Assembly (NCBI GenBank): GCA_018816555.1
Contig: JAHIVT010000004.1
Coordinates: 1-35,740 of the forward strand
Origin: Pseudomonadota bacterium
GTDB lineage: Bacteria > Desulfobacterota > Desulfobulbia > Desulfobulbales > SURF-16
DNA: 35,740 nt
Reading direction: 5' to 3'
Shown in pieces: positions 1 through 8,402 of this stretch. The translations under genes were made by a program, and so were the position numbers. Position 1 is the first letter of the stretch. Every line of letters begins with the position of its first letter. The notes beneath the pieces are model-generated. The model did not search any database, was not told the DNA's origin, and saw nothing but the letters and a program-made list of their open reading frames with translations.

Positions 1-2
1 AC

Positions 3-125
3 GAAACGCTCAGCCGCGGTAAGGATCGGATCTTCCGGCCCAAGACCCCGGCTATGGCAGCAGGTGTGACGAATCATCGGTGGACGTTTACTGAACTGCT
101 GGCCTACCCTACTCCGTGTCAATGA
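3..125 (+). CDS. IS transposase, C-terminal fragment (cut by window edge)
   Basis: The reading frame starting at base 3 is open from the window edge to a TGA at 123-125 and encodes about 40 residues. They include the stretch RPKTPAMAAGVTNHRWTFTELL. The TPAMAAG-x-T-x-H-x-W-T-x-x-ELL pattern is a common C-terminal ending of DDE-type insertion sequence transposases. A short inverted repeat, GGTGA-CA-TCACC, follows at 129-140 and may belong to the element's end. The rest of the element lies outside the window, so its family and integrity cannot be judged. Confidence 0.6.
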   Translation, partial: ETLSRGKDRIFRPKTPAMAAGVTNHRWTFTELLAYPTPCQ

Positions 126-187
126 TATGGTGACATCACCGAAAATGGGAAGGCGACATTTTTATGGCTGATGCCGCTCCCTGGGAT

Positions 188-1228
188 TTATCGGGCAAGC
201 ACCCTGATTGTTGCAGTCAAACCGTTTACCAGCCGGGCCATGCGTCCATAGTCAAGTTTTTCCGCCGTATCCTCAGGGGTGTGATACTCTTTTGCGCGGA
301 AAAAAGCGGTATCAGTCACCATCAGGGCAGGATAGCCCTCCTTCCAGAAAGACCAGTGATCCGACCAGCCGATGCCGGTAATAAAACCCGGTGCGGCAAT
401 TCCTTCCGAGGGCAAAAGAGTCTGACTACGGAACACCGCAATCAGACGACGAACGAGCTGATGTGACTGGTAGTTGCCGACAAAGGCGATAAAATCAGCG
501 GTATTCGGATAAAAAAGGGAAAAAGGAAAGGGGTAGAGCTGACTGCCGGGGTCAAACTTATAACAGCCGATTGTCTCCAGGGAAAGCATGGCCACGATCT
601 TTTCTCCCATATTGTGAGACCGATGGGCATAATGACGGCTGCCCATGTCCCATGAGTAGTAAAACGGCGGTTCCTCGTTGGCGAAAAATACCAGACGGAT
701 GGTGCGCTGCGGCTGGGTATGGATCAGCAGACGGGCGATTTCCAGCAGGGCTGCCACGCCGGAGCCATTGTCGTTTGCCCCCGGGCTGCCCTCAACAGTG
801 TCGTAATGGGCGCCGATTACGATAATCTCTCCGGCCTGCAGCTTGCCGGGGATCTCAACTTCCAGGTTGACCGTCGGCACGCCATAGGATTCAAATTTCT
901 GCTGTTGCACGGTATAGCCAAGATCATGCAGCACCTTTTCCAGATACTGCACCGTGCTGCTCATGGAGTCTGGTCGCCAGATGTTGCGGGGGCCGATGTC
1001 CTGGCTGAGAACCACGGTATGCTTTTGCAGCATGCGGGCGGAAAACCGCTCGTCAGCGGTCAGCGGCGGCAATTGGCCGATGAAAGAGGAACCCGGCATC
1101 CAGGTGACCGCCAAAAGCCCTGCCCAGAGAACCAGCCCGAACAGAAAAACCAGGGCAAACGCCCAAAGCCATTGTGGTATTCCCCATGGATGCAATGCCA
1201 GTTTGAAAGGACCCAACTTCTTTTTCAC
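188..1228 (-). CDS. Membrane-anchored M28-family zinc aminopeptidase
   Basis: The 346-residue protein has one N-terminal membrane anchor (about residues 18-42, WLWAFALVFLFGLVLWAGLL) and then a peptidase M28 domain. Zinc-ligand motifs are visible: GAHYD, GANDNGSG, the acidic pair in FFANEEPP, and a final histidine in KEYHTPED. M28 enzymes remove N-terminal amino acids from peptides using two zinc ions; here the catalytic part probably sits outside the cytoplasmic membrane. The start codon is GTG (1226-1228) with no strong ribosome binding site. Two tandem copies of the 9-mer TCGGATGTT (1234-1251) lie just upstream. It is the last gene of a minus-strand group with the small protein and the hibernation factor. 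The substrate is unknown. Confidence 0.85.
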   Translation of the reverse strand: MKKKLGPFKLALHPWGIPQWLWAFALVFLFGLVLWAGLLAVTWMPGSSFIGQLPPLTADERFSARMLQKHTVVLSQDIGPRNIWRPDSMSSTVQYLEKVLHDLGYTVQQQKFESYGVPTVNLEVEIPGKLQAGEIIVIGAHYDTVEGSPGANDNGSGVAALLEIARLLIHTQPQRTIRLVFFANEEPPFYYSWDMGSRHYAHRSHNMGEKIVAMLSLETIGCYKFDPGSQLYPFPFSLFYPNTADFIAFVGNYQSHQLVRRLIAVFRSQTLLPSEGIAAPGFITGIGWSDHWSFWKEGYPALMVTDTAFFRAKEYHTPEDTAEKLDYGRMARLVNGLTATIRVLAR

Positions 1229-1275
1229 TCTTGTCGGATGTTTCGGATGTTAATGGTATAAAACAGCAGTTACCG

Positions 1276-1572
1276 TCAGTTTGTCTCCCCCTGATGCTGA
1301 TGCAGTTGTTCAGATGTTGCCGTTTTAGACAACATATCATTCTGCCCGCTGATGTACATGGTCAGTTGCCAGACGCCGTGGGCCACGTCGTTACGGATGA
1401 TGTAGAGCGCCCCGTCGTTCCCCCGCAATTTGAAATAGCGGTGATCCGGGGCCAGCCAGCGGTCAATGACCTCCACCACCTCAATCTGCCGGTCATGCAG
1501 GAAAAAACGGCGCGGCGTCTCTTCGCCGCAATAACCGGCATAGCATTGAACTTTAATCGAAAAGAAATTCAC
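1276..1572 (-). CDS. Small conserved protein of unknown function
   Basis: The 98-residue protein has a core of about 75 residues with motifs QCYAGYCGEETPRRF and EVIDRWLAPDHRYFKLRGNDG. I recognise this pattern as a small conserved protein of Deltaproteobacteria, but I know of no function. There is no signal peptide or membrane segment. The C-terminal 25 residues are polar and rich in Q, H, S and T and are probably disordered. The start appears to be GTG, 10 bases after the stop of the hibernation-factor gene, with no clear Shine-Dalgarno sequence, so translation may be coupled to that gene. The alternating beta-strand and turn pattern suggests a small beta-rich domain; this is inference only. 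Confidence 0.7.
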   Translation of the reverse strand: MNFFSIKVQCYAGYCGEETPRRFFLHDRQIEVVEVIDRWLAPDHRYFKLRGNDGALYIIRNDVAHGVWQLTMYISGQNDMLSKTATSEQLHQHQGETN

Positions 1573-1582
1573 TTGGCGGCAA

Positions 1583-2131
1583 TCAGTCTATTTTGACGGT
1601 GCTGGCCCGCGGACCCTGATCGCCTTCCTCTTCATGAAAACTGACCATGGTACCGATGGTCAAGGCGTCAAAATCAGCATTCAAAACACTATTTCGATGA
1701 AAATAGATCTCCCGGTTATCAACGGTGGTGATGAGCCCGTAATTCTCCAATGGGAAGAGATGGGTAATCCTTCCCCGGGGTATCTCCCCATGGGTCTTGA
1801 CCAGACCCTGCCGGCGCCGGTTATACTGCTCAAGCTGTCTGGTTGCTGCATTGACCGCATCACGCAGGGCCACATAAACATCCTCATGGGAGCGGTCCTG
1901 TACCGGAGGTTCACGGTTCACCGCCACCTTCCCTTCCGGGCAGGTGATGTCGATATTGACCTTGAACAATCCCCCTTTTCTACTATGCTGGGGAGGGGCC
2001 TCCACCACAACCCTGCAGCTGATGATCTGCTCATAGGCTTTTGTCAGTTTATCAATCCGCTTACGGATTTCCGTCTCGAGCGCCTGCGAGGAATCCATAT
2101 TACGAAAGGTGATCTGTAATGGTCCCTTCAT
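1583..2131 (-). CDS. HPF/RaiA-type ribosome-associated protein fused to a cold-shock domain
   Basis: The protein has 182 residues. Residues 1-105 match the S30AE/HPF-RaiA fold, which binds the 30S decoding site and silences ribosomes under stress: the MKGPLQITFRNMDSSQALETEI start, a VVVEAPPQHSRKGG strand-turn region and a final basic helix, DAVNAATRQLEQYNRRR. Residues 115-182 match a cold-shock nucleic-acid-binding domain. Its start is GRITHLFPLENYGLI (RNP1-like), then EIYFHRNSVL (RNP2-like), and it ends GPRASTVKI. Long HPFs normally carry a dimerisation tail, so a cold-shock domain here is a different architecture. The start is well set by AAGGAG seven bases upstream of the ATG. The gene lies 18 bases after the pcm remnant and is probably in the same transcript. 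Confidence 0.88.
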   Translation of the reverse strand: MKGPLQITFRNMDSSQALETEIRKRIDKLTKAYEQIISCRVVVEAPPQHSRKGGLFKVNIDITCPEGKVAVNREPPVQDRSHEDVYVALRDAVNAATRQLEQYNRRRQGLVKTHGEIPRGRITHLFPLENYGLITTVDNREIYFHRNSVLNADFDALTIGTMVSFHEEEGDQGPRASTVKID

Positions 2132-2149
2132 CGTCTTCTCCTTATCATA

Positions 2150-2581
2150 TTAGTCTGGTTCAGCGAACTTGTCATCTGTCCGAGGTGTGCCCCTACCGCT
2201 GCCTGTTAGCGGCACAAAAACCACGGACAACACATCACTGCTTGTAAATTTACCTCTTTTATCCTTTTCCAGCACCATCAATTGCTGGGTCATTGCCGGA
2301 TGTCCTATGGGGATGACAAGTCTGCCGCCATTTTTGAGTTGCTGCTTCAGGGGTGGGGGAACGATGAAGGGTTGGGAAATTGTCTGTCCATGTCCTATGG
2401 GCAGTGGCATGTTTTCATAAGCCATGGATTTGTAGAAGTTCGGCACGAACTGCTCCCGGGGAACCCGCCCCATGGCCTCCAGCACCTGGGGCCGTATTGT
2501 CGCTACCCCGGTAATTCCTTTGGTATAGCGGCACTCAGTTTCAATGGTCTGCAGCATTTCTTCAACATCCAGTCCGCCCAT
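2150..2581 (-). pseudogene. pcm: Protein-L-isoaspartate O-methyltransferase with central SAM-binding region deleted in frame
   Basis: Pcm repairs isomerised aspartate in aged proteins using SAM and is normally about 210 residues; this open frame encodes 143. The N-terminal part is typical (GRVPREQFVP, LPIGHGQTISQPFIV), as is the C-terminal part (PPPLKQQLKNGGRLVIPIG, VVFVPLTG). They are joined directly. The middle 80 or so residues are missing, including the LE-x-GTGSGYQ SAM-binding loop and the DAIIVTAA strand. The join is in frame and has no stop. Without motif I the product should not bind SAM, so I call it a decayed gene, although a stable truncated protein cannot be excluded. The start has a GAGG site about eight bases upstream. 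Probably first gene of the minus operon ending at 188. Confidence 0.75.
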
Positions 2582-2657
2582 AATGTTGCCTCATCTTTTT
2601 GTCAGTATTTTATATCGCTTACTATTCTGGAGGCAAACAATTATAAAATAAAAAAAA

Positions 2658-2677
2658 AGAGCCGCGCCACGCGCTCT
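2658..2677. terminator. Terminator-like stem-loop in the divergent gap between pcm and the hybrid kinase
   Basis: AGAGC at 2658-2662 pairs with GCTCT at 2673-2677, with an extra GC-rich inner stem. The hairpin is flanked by an A-run on the left (2651-2658) and ATTTTTT on the right, so it has a U-tract when read in either direction. It lies upstream of both divergent genes rather than after a gene. It may be a leader attenuator for the kinase gene or the end of a short unseen transcript. Confidence 0.45.
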
Positions 2678-2786
2678 ATTTTTTCTCATAATTATTGTCT
2701 AATATTTGTTTGTATTTGTTGAATTTCATTCTATAAATAATTAGTTAAAGAAAATGACGAATATCTTAAGGTGAAGGGGCTCGCTG

Positions 2787-5700
2787 GTGATGAATAAAAC
2801 GTATCTCAATTGTCTTTTCTTCGTCATCCTCTCCATATTCCTGCTCTTTTCCCCTGTCTGTTCACAACCCGATACGCCGGAAAGAATCGACGTCGGTGTC
2901 CTCAGGTGTTGCCCCCCTCAATATATCACCGATGAAAACGGCAAGCCCGCAGGCTTTGCCATTGATCTGATGGATTCCGTGGGTAATGCCGCCGGCCTGC
3001 AGCTCAACTATAAAGTATACGACAACTGGCCCCAGCTGATTGAAGCGGCACGCTCAGGCGAGGTAAAGGTTGTTCCCAATGTGGACATTCCCGGGGAAGG
3101 AAAGGATGTCTTTGACTTCAGCTCCCCTTATGAAAAATTCGCCATCCGTATTTTTATCAGCGCGAAAACCTCGGATATCGATTCTCTTGATGATTTGATT
3201 GAAAAAAAGGTGGCTGTGGTCAGTACGAGCAAGGCCCGCTTTTTCATGGAAAAGAAAGACGACGTTGATCTCGTCATCTATCCGACCATGCAGGAGGCGC
3301 TGGTGGCCCTGCTCAGCGGCCAGGCGGACGCGTTCATCAGTCCGGAAGCCCCGGTGGTGCAGTTGCTGCGCAACTCCAATATCGAAGATCATATCAAAGC
3401 GATTGGCCTTCCGGTTCTTGAGGTAAGCCGGGGATTGGGCGTCATAAAGGATCACCGGGAACTGCTGCTGAAACTCGATGCTGCCCTGGCTGATTTTGTC
3501 AGTAAGCCGCTTTACGGTTTCATTTATACCAAGTGGTACGGTAAGCCGAAACCCTTCTGGAATGCCCAACGCGTCATGCTGTGCATGACAATCCTGTTCA
3601 TTGTCGCCGTTTTCCTGCTGCTCTTCTGCCGATACATGTTTATCAGAAGGTTGAATAACATGCTGCAGAATGCCTCTGATGAATGCGTCCGTGTTCATGG
3701 GGAACTTGAAAGAACCCATATCGAACTTGAAGAGAGGGTTGCCCAGCGAACCCGCGAGCTGGAAAAAATCCGCAACAGCATGGAAAAATCCCAGGAAGTT
3801 GCCAAATTCGGCAACTGGGACTGGGACATCATCGCCCATACCATCTGGTGGTCGGATGGAATTTACCGCATACTGGGTGTCAAACCAAATGAATTTCAGC
3901 CCACCTATGATGAGTTTCTGAAAAGGGTTCACCCCGAGGATCTTGATTTTGTGAAGGATTCCGTGAAAAAAGCCCTGGCCGGCAAGGACTCTTACAGCCT
4001 GGAACACCGTATTGTTCTTGAAGACCGCAGTGTGCGAACCATACATGAGGAGGCGGAAATTGTCCGCGACGAGGCAGGCAAAGCTCTCCGCATGGTAGGT
4101 ATCATACAGGATATCTCTGAAAAGAAGAGCACGGAGGCAACCCTGAAATTCAATGAGGAACGCCTGAAGACCTTGTTTCAATTAAGTCAGATGGATGACG
4201 CCTCAAAAAATACCCTGGCCAACTATGCCATGGAATCAGCGGTAAAAATGACCGGCAGCAAAGCCGGCTACCTGCATTTTTATGATGAAGACAGTCAAAC
4301 CATCATCATCCATCTGTGGAGCATTGATGTCCTGAAAATATGCAAGACAAAAAAACAGCATCAGTACCAGGTTGAATCAGCCGGCATCTGGGCGGACTGT
4401 ATCCGTCAGCGCCGGGCGGTGATTCATAATAACGAATGCAACACGCCCTCCCAGGAGGGGTATCCTGCAGGCCATTTCCCCATCGGTCGTCATATGGTCG
4501 TGCCTGTTATCGTGGATGACAGAATCGTCGTTATCGCCGGCGTCGGCAACAAGGAAACCCCTTACGATGAATCGGACATGCAACAGTTGACCCTGCTGAT
4601 GAATGAGGCGTGGGGTATTATCCATAAAAAGGAGATCAAGGCTGAGAAGACGGAGTTGGCCAATCTGCTGCGCCAGTCCCAGAAGATGGAGGCCATCGGC
4701 ACCCTGGCCGGCGGCATCGCCCACGACTTCAATAATATCCTCACCCCCATCCTCGGTTATGCCGACATGGTGCGGGATGAAATGCCTCTGTATAGCCCCC
4801 AGGCAGAGAATCTCAACCATGTCATCCGTGCAGCAAAACGGGCAAAGGAACTGGTCCAGCAGATCCTGGCCTTCAGCAGGCAGACCGAAGAGGACCGCAA
4901 GCCGGTCCAGATTCAGCTGGTGGTGAAAGAGGCCCTGAAATTATTGCGGGCCTCCATTCCCTCCACTATCCAGATCCATAAGCAGCTCGATCCCAATTGC
5001 GGGCTGGTTCTTGCCGATGCCTCACAAATTCATCAGATTGTCATGAACCTCTGCACCAACGCCTACCATGCCATGTTAAAGACCGACGGCATTTTAACGG
5101 TCACCCTCGGCAATATCAACATACCGGCAAACGATCCCAGAGTGCTTGACATGCAGCTGTCACCAGGAAATTATGTGCAATTTTCGGTCAGCGATACCGG
5201 TATCGGCATGGACCGGACAACCATCGATAAAATATTTGACCCCTATTTCACCACCAAAAAAAAGGGGGAAGGAACAGGCCTCGGGCTTTCCGTAGTGCAC
5301 GGCATTGTCAAGAGCATGGGCGGCCGCATTATCACCCAAAGCGAGGTGGGCAAAGGGACAACCTTTAACATTTATCTGCCCAGGGTGACCCATGCGGCTA
5401 TTTATGATAAAAAAGCTCAGAAACCCATTCCCCGCGGCAGCGAAAAAATTATGGTGGTCGACGATGAGGAGACCATCGCCCTGATGGAAAAACAGATGCT
5501 TGAAAGTCTGGGCTACTCGGTTGCCGTCATGCAGAACAGTATGGACGCCCTGCGTGAATTTTCAGATCATCCTGAAAAATATGACATGGTCATCACGGAT
5601 ATGGCCATGCCCATCATGAACGGTGATGAATTGGCCCTGAGGATCATGGCCCTGCGGCCGGAACTGCCGATTATCCTCTGTACAGGCTTCAGTGAAATCA

Positions 5701-5828
5701 TCGATGAACCGCGGGCCAAGTCCATCGGTATCCGGGAATTTATCATGAAGCCGATTATCAAAAGGAATCTGGGCGAGATCGTGAGAAGCGCGCTTGATTA
5801 TGGGCAGAGCCGGTCACCGGATTCCTGA
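2787..5828 (+). CDS. Hybrid sensor histidine kinase with periplasmic solute-binding sensor (SBP3-TM-PAS-GAF-HisKA-HATPase-REC)
   Basis: The protein has 1013 residues. A signal peptide (about 1-27) is followed by a family 3 solute-binding-protein domain (about 30-250). A membrane segment spans about 265-288 ([20 protein letters not shown]). Then come a coiled coil, a PAS domain (about 340-445, with [11 protein letters not shown] and RVHPEDLD), a GAF domain (about 455-610), a HisKA box with phospho-accepting H646 in AHDFNN, an ATPase domain with DTGIGMD and GTGLGLSVV, and a C-terminal receiver with D938 in ITDMAMP. It likely senses a small polar ligand such as an amino acid. No output regulator is adjacent, so phosphate may pass to a separate Hpt protein. 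GTG (2787) and ATG (2790) are both possible starts; AAGGGG at 2774-2779 favours GTG slightly. Confidence 0.9.
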   Translation: MMNKTYLNCLFFVILSIFLLFSPVCSQPDTPERIDVGVLRCCPPQYITDENGKPAGFAIDLMDSVGNAAGLQLNYKVYDNWPQLIEAARSGEVKVVPNVDIPGEGKDVFDFSSPYEKFAIRIFISAKTSDIDSLDDLIEKKVAVVSTSKARFFMEKKDDVDLVIYPTMQEALVALLSGQADAFISPEAPVVQLLRNSNIEDHIKAIGLPVLEVSRGLGVIKDHRELLLKLDAALADFVSKPLYGFIYTKWYGKPKPFWNAQRVMLCMTILFIVAVFLLLFCRYMFIRRLNNMLQNASDECVRVHGELERTHIELEERVAQRTRELEKIRNSMEKSQEVAKFGNWDWDIIAHTIWWSDGIYRILGVKPNEFQPTYDEFLKRVHPEDLDFVKDSVKKALAGKDSYSLEHRIVLEDRSVRTIHEEAEIVRDEAGKALRMVGIIQDISEKKSTEATLKFNEERLKTLFQLSQMDDASKNTLANYAMESAVKMTGSKAGYLHFYDEDSQTIIIHLWSIDVLKICKTKKQHQYQVESAGIWADCIRQRRAVIHNNECNTPSQEGYPAGHFPIGRHMVVPVIVDDRIVVIAGVGNKETPYDESDMQQLTLLMNEAWGIIHKKEIKAEKTELANLLRQSQKMEAIGTLAGGIAHDFNNILTPILGYADMVRDEMPLYSPQAENLNHVIRAAKRAKELVQQILAFSRQTEEDRKPVQIQLVVKEALKLLRASIPSTIQIHKQLDPNCGLVLADASQIHQIVMNLCTNAYHAMLKTDGILTVTLGNINIPANDPRVLDMQLSPGNYVQFSVSDTGIGMDRTTIDKIFDPYFTTKKKGEGTGLGLSVVHGIVKSMGGRIITQSEVGKGTTFNIYLPRVTHAAIYDKKAQKPIPRGSEKIMVVDDEETIALMEKQMLESLGYSVAVMQNSMDALREFSDHPEKYDMVITDMAMPIMNGDELALRIMALRPELPIILCTGFSEIIDEPRAKSIGIREFIMKPIIKRNLGEIVRSALDYGQSRSPDS

Positions 5829-6352
5829 GGCGGATTATCACAGACTCAGCCGGCCACCTGTCTCCCCTGCTCTTGCCCATGATTGGCTATGTCCACGCTG
5901 CGGACCGCCGCTTGTTCTATGCCGAAATCATCAAAATCCGCCGGCATCTCTTCCCTCCTTCCGTCTTTCAGCATGGCCGGAAAATCCTGACAATAGGTGT
6001 TTGACGATGTTGCCGTAAGCAGGGTTAATGTGGTATAGCATGAGGGAATCCCGAACATAATTAAGATTGAAAATTTTTTGTATCTATCCAGCCGTTTGTC
6101 GAGCCGGCCATGCCCGCAATACTTGATGAGCCGGCATACAACGACCACGGATTACGGTAGGAAGAAGACTTACCGGGCGTGGCCCGATTTATAATAGCCA
6201 ATCCGTTACGGATGGGTTTGGTATGAAGCATCGGTGATTATCCTTTCTGGAATACGATTTCGGTTTGCTGGATCGCGGGCATGGCCCGCTCCTTTGGAAC
6301 GCGGATCTGGATAACGATTTTTTCAGATTAACTGCTCATCAAGGAGGAACCC
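5829..6352 (+). other. Gene-free stretch with two near-identical short hairpins
   Basis: No credible coding frame is seen in these 524 bases. CGGGC-GTG-GCCCG (6174-6186) and GCGGGC-ATG-GCCCGC (6275-6289) are closely similar stem-loops about 100 bases apart, neither followed by a U-run. The last bases carry the strong AAGGAGGAA ribosome binding site of the phosphoglycerate mutase gene. The stretch must hold that gene's promoter, but I cannot pick out a convincing -35/-10 pair. Confidence 0.5.
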
Positions 6353-7984
6353 ATGAGCAATATGAAGTTGAACAGATATGCCGGCTATGCTGATTTCCCC
6401 GGACCTGTTGTCACGGTGGTAATGGACGGCATGGGCATCGGCCCGGAAAATGAGAGCAACGGCATTTATATGGCCTACACCCCGCAGCTCGATGCATTGA
6501 AAAAAGAACCCTTATACACCGAACTGAAGGCCCACGGTACGGCGGTGGGCATGCCTTCCGATGACGATATGGGCAACTCGGAAGTCGGCCATAATGCCCT
6601 GGGGGCCGGCAGGATCTTTTCCCAGGGCGCCATGCTGGTCAATGAGGCAATCAGGTCTGGTTTCATTTTTCAAGGCAAGGCCTGGAAAGAGATACTCAAC
6701 CGTACCTCAAAGGGTGGTACCCTGCATTTGCTCGGCATGGTTTCCGACGGCAACGTGCACAGCCACATTGATCATCTGTATGCTCTTCTTGATCGGGCGG
6801 CCGCGGAAAACATCAGGCGGGTAAGGGTGCATGGCCTGCTGGACGGCCGTGATGTAGGTGAAAAGAGTGGCCTCTCCTATTTTGAGCCCCTGGAACAGAA
6901 ACTTGCCGATCTGTCCCGGGAGGGCCGGGATTACCGGATTGCCTCTGGCGGCGGCCGTATGGTGACCACCATGGACCGCTATCAGGCGGACTGGAGTGTG
7001 GTGGAACGGGGCTGGCAAGCCCATGTACTGGGCGAGGGCCGTGCCTTTGCTTCGGCAACCGAGGCAATCCGCACCTATTACGCCGAAGATCCGGATATCA
7101 CCGATCAGTACATGGAGAGTTTCGTGGTGCAGGAAAACGGCAAACCGGTGGGCACTATTGAAGACGGTGATGCGGTGGTGCTGTTTAATTTCAGAGGGGA
7201 CCGGGCCATTGAGATCTCGCGGGCATTTGATGAAAATGATTTTGCCGAGTTTGACCGCAAACGGGTCCCCCATGTTTTCTATGCAGGCATGATGCAGTAT
7301 GACGGTGATGCGGGGATTCCCAAGAATTATCTGGTGGAGCCTCCGGCCATTGACCGCACCCTGGGTGAGTACCTGTGCGCTAGCGGCATTACCTCCTTTG
7401 CCATTTCCGAGACCCAGAAATTCGGCCATGTAACCTACTTCTGGAACGGCAACAACTCAGGTTACATCGATGAAAAGCTGGAAAAATATGTGGAAATCCT
7501 CTCCGACAGAATCGCCTTTGACCTGCGCCCCTGGATGAAGGCCGCGGAAATAACCGATCAGGTGATAGAGGCCATCCATAGCGGCAGATACAAATTTATC
7601 CGCCTCAACTATGCCAACGGCGACATGGTGGGTCACACCGGCATTCCCAGCGCCATTCGCATTGCCGTGGCAACGGTGGACATGTGCCTGGGACGGCTAC
7701 TCAAGGCAGTCAGGCAGGAGCAGGGCGTGATGGTTATCACGGCGGACCACGGCAATGCCGACTGCATGTGGACCGAAAAAAAAGGCGTCCGTTCTCCCAT
7801 GGTTGCCCATACGATAAATCCGGTCCCCTTTATCATTAAAGACTTTTCCGGCAAAAACGGTTTTTCTCTTGCCGGGGTGGAAAAGGCCGGTTTAAGCAAT
7901 ATTGCCGCCACCCTCTGCAATCTTCTGGGTTTTGAGGCACCGGCGGACTATGACCCTTCCCTGATCACCCTGAAACAGGGATAA
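6353..7984 (+). CDS. gpmI: 2,3-bisphosphoglycerate-independent phosphoglycerate mutase
   Basis: GpmI interconverts 3- and 2-phosphoglycerate in glycolysis and gluconeogenesis using two Mn ions and a phosphoserine intermediate. The 543-residue protein is slightly longer than the usual 510 or so. It starts VVTVVMDGMGIG, with metal ligand D25, and carries the nucleophile S76 in DDDMGNSEVGHNALGAGR. Further family landmarks are HGLLDGRDVGEKSG, FNFRGDRAIEISRAF and the C-terminal metal site ITADHGNADCM with AHTINPVPFI. The start is fixed by AAGGAGGAA just upstream of the ATG. It is monocistronic and converges on the yedF cluster, with a large palindrome between them. It would process the glyceraldehyde-3-phosphate released by the Entner-Doudoroff enzymes encoded nearby. 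Confidence 0.96.
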   Translation: MSNMKLNRYAGYADFPGPVVTVVMDGMGIGPENESNGIYMAYTPQLDALKKEPLYTELKAHGTAVGMPSDDDMGNSEVGHNALGAGRIFSQGAMLVNEAIRSGFIFQGKAWKEILNRTSKGGTLHLLGMVSDGNVHSHIDHLYALLDRAAAENIRRVRVHGLLDGRDVGEKSGLSYFEPLEQKLADLSREGRDYRIASGGGRMVTTMDRYQADWSVVERGWQAHVLGEGRAFASATEAIRTYYAEDPDITDQYMESFVVQENGKPVGTIEDGDAVVLFNFRGDRAIEISRAFDENDFAEFDRKRVPHVFYAGMMQYDGDAGIPKNYLVEPPAIDRTLGEYLCASGITSFAISETQKFGHVTYFWNGNNSGYIDEKLEKYVEILSDRIAFDLRPWMKAAEITDQVIEAIHSGRYKFIRLNYANGDMVGHTGIPSAIRIAVATVDMCLGRLLKAVRQEQGVMVITADHGNADCMWTEKKGVRSPMVAHTINPVPFIIKDFSGKNGFSLAGVEKAGLSNIAATLCNLLGFEAPADYDPSLITLKQG

Positions 7985-8033
7985 TTGATGGACTCGGAAT
8001 AATGTGGGTTTACCACAGAGAGCAAGGGGCAGT

Positions 8034-8061
8034 GTAGGGGCGGTTCGCGAACCGCCCCTAC
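8034..8061. terminator. Perfect 28-bp palindrome between convergent genes; likely bidirectional terminator or REP-type repeat
   Basis: The 14-base arm GTAGGGGCGGTTCG is followed directly by its exact reverse complement, so the whole element is a perfect palindrome. It sits in the 113-base gap between gpmI (plus) and the DUF3343 gene (minus), where a shared terminator would be expected. No long U-run is present. The same GTAGGGGCGG...CCGCCCCTAC style is familiar from dispersed palindromic repeats in several bacterial phyla, so it may be a genome-wide repeat. Confidence 0.65.
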
Positions 8062-8097
8062 TACAATTTCCGTGGGTCTAATCAGGCTTTTTACGCG

Positions 8098-8397
8098 TTA
8101 ATTGACAACATTGGCTGTTATCTGCTCGGCAGAGATGGGCTTAAAGGAATTTTTGCCGTCTCTGCGATACAGACCGGCGATGCGCAGGTCGGCAGATGCA
8201 AGTAATTCTAAAACCCTCTCTTTTTCCAGACAGGAAAACTCGACAGCCATGCCGCAGTCCGAACTGATCTCTCTTGGGACCGGGATGACATCATGGCTGA
8301 TCCCGTTTCTCTTGAGAAACTTTTCGGCCTTCAGCACGAAATGGATGGAAAAAAGGATGACCACACAGGTCGGTGTTTGCTGAATAGGTGACCACAT
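8098..8397 (-). CDS. DUF3343 putative sulfur/selenium carrier protein
   Basis: The 99-residue protein reads CVVILFSIHFVLKAEKFLKRNG and then VIPVPREISSDCGMAVEF, the hallmark of the DUF3343 family with its conserved cysteine in SSDCG. The family is found next to yedF and class V cysteine desulfurases in gene sets linked to selenium metabolism, and is thought to carry sulfur or selenium on that cysteine. I chose the ATG at 8395-8397, five bases past the desulfurase stop. A longer frame starting inside the desulfurase gene has no family match in its extra residues. The Shine-Dalgarno is weak, so translation is probably coupled to the upstream gene. Confidence 0.8.
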   Translation of the reverse strand: MWSPIQQTPTCVVILFSIHFVLKAEKFLKRNGISHDVIPVPREISSDCGMAVEFSCLEKERVLELLASADLRIAGLYRRDGKNSFKPISAEQITANVVN

Positions 8398-8402
8398 AGT
8401 GA

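Noticed and set aside
2300-2400. Direct repeat ATGTCCTATGG at 2300-2310 and 2390-2400 as the recombination site for the pcm deletion
   Set aside because: Both copies encode PIGH in two normal, separate parts of Pcm, and the missing segment lies between them at the PFIV/PPPL join rather than at either copy.
3054-4181. Long antisense frame of 375 codons within the hybrid kinase
   Set aside because: It lies opposite a gene with clear domains throughout, has no recognisable motif, and is the kind of shadow frame expected in this base composition.
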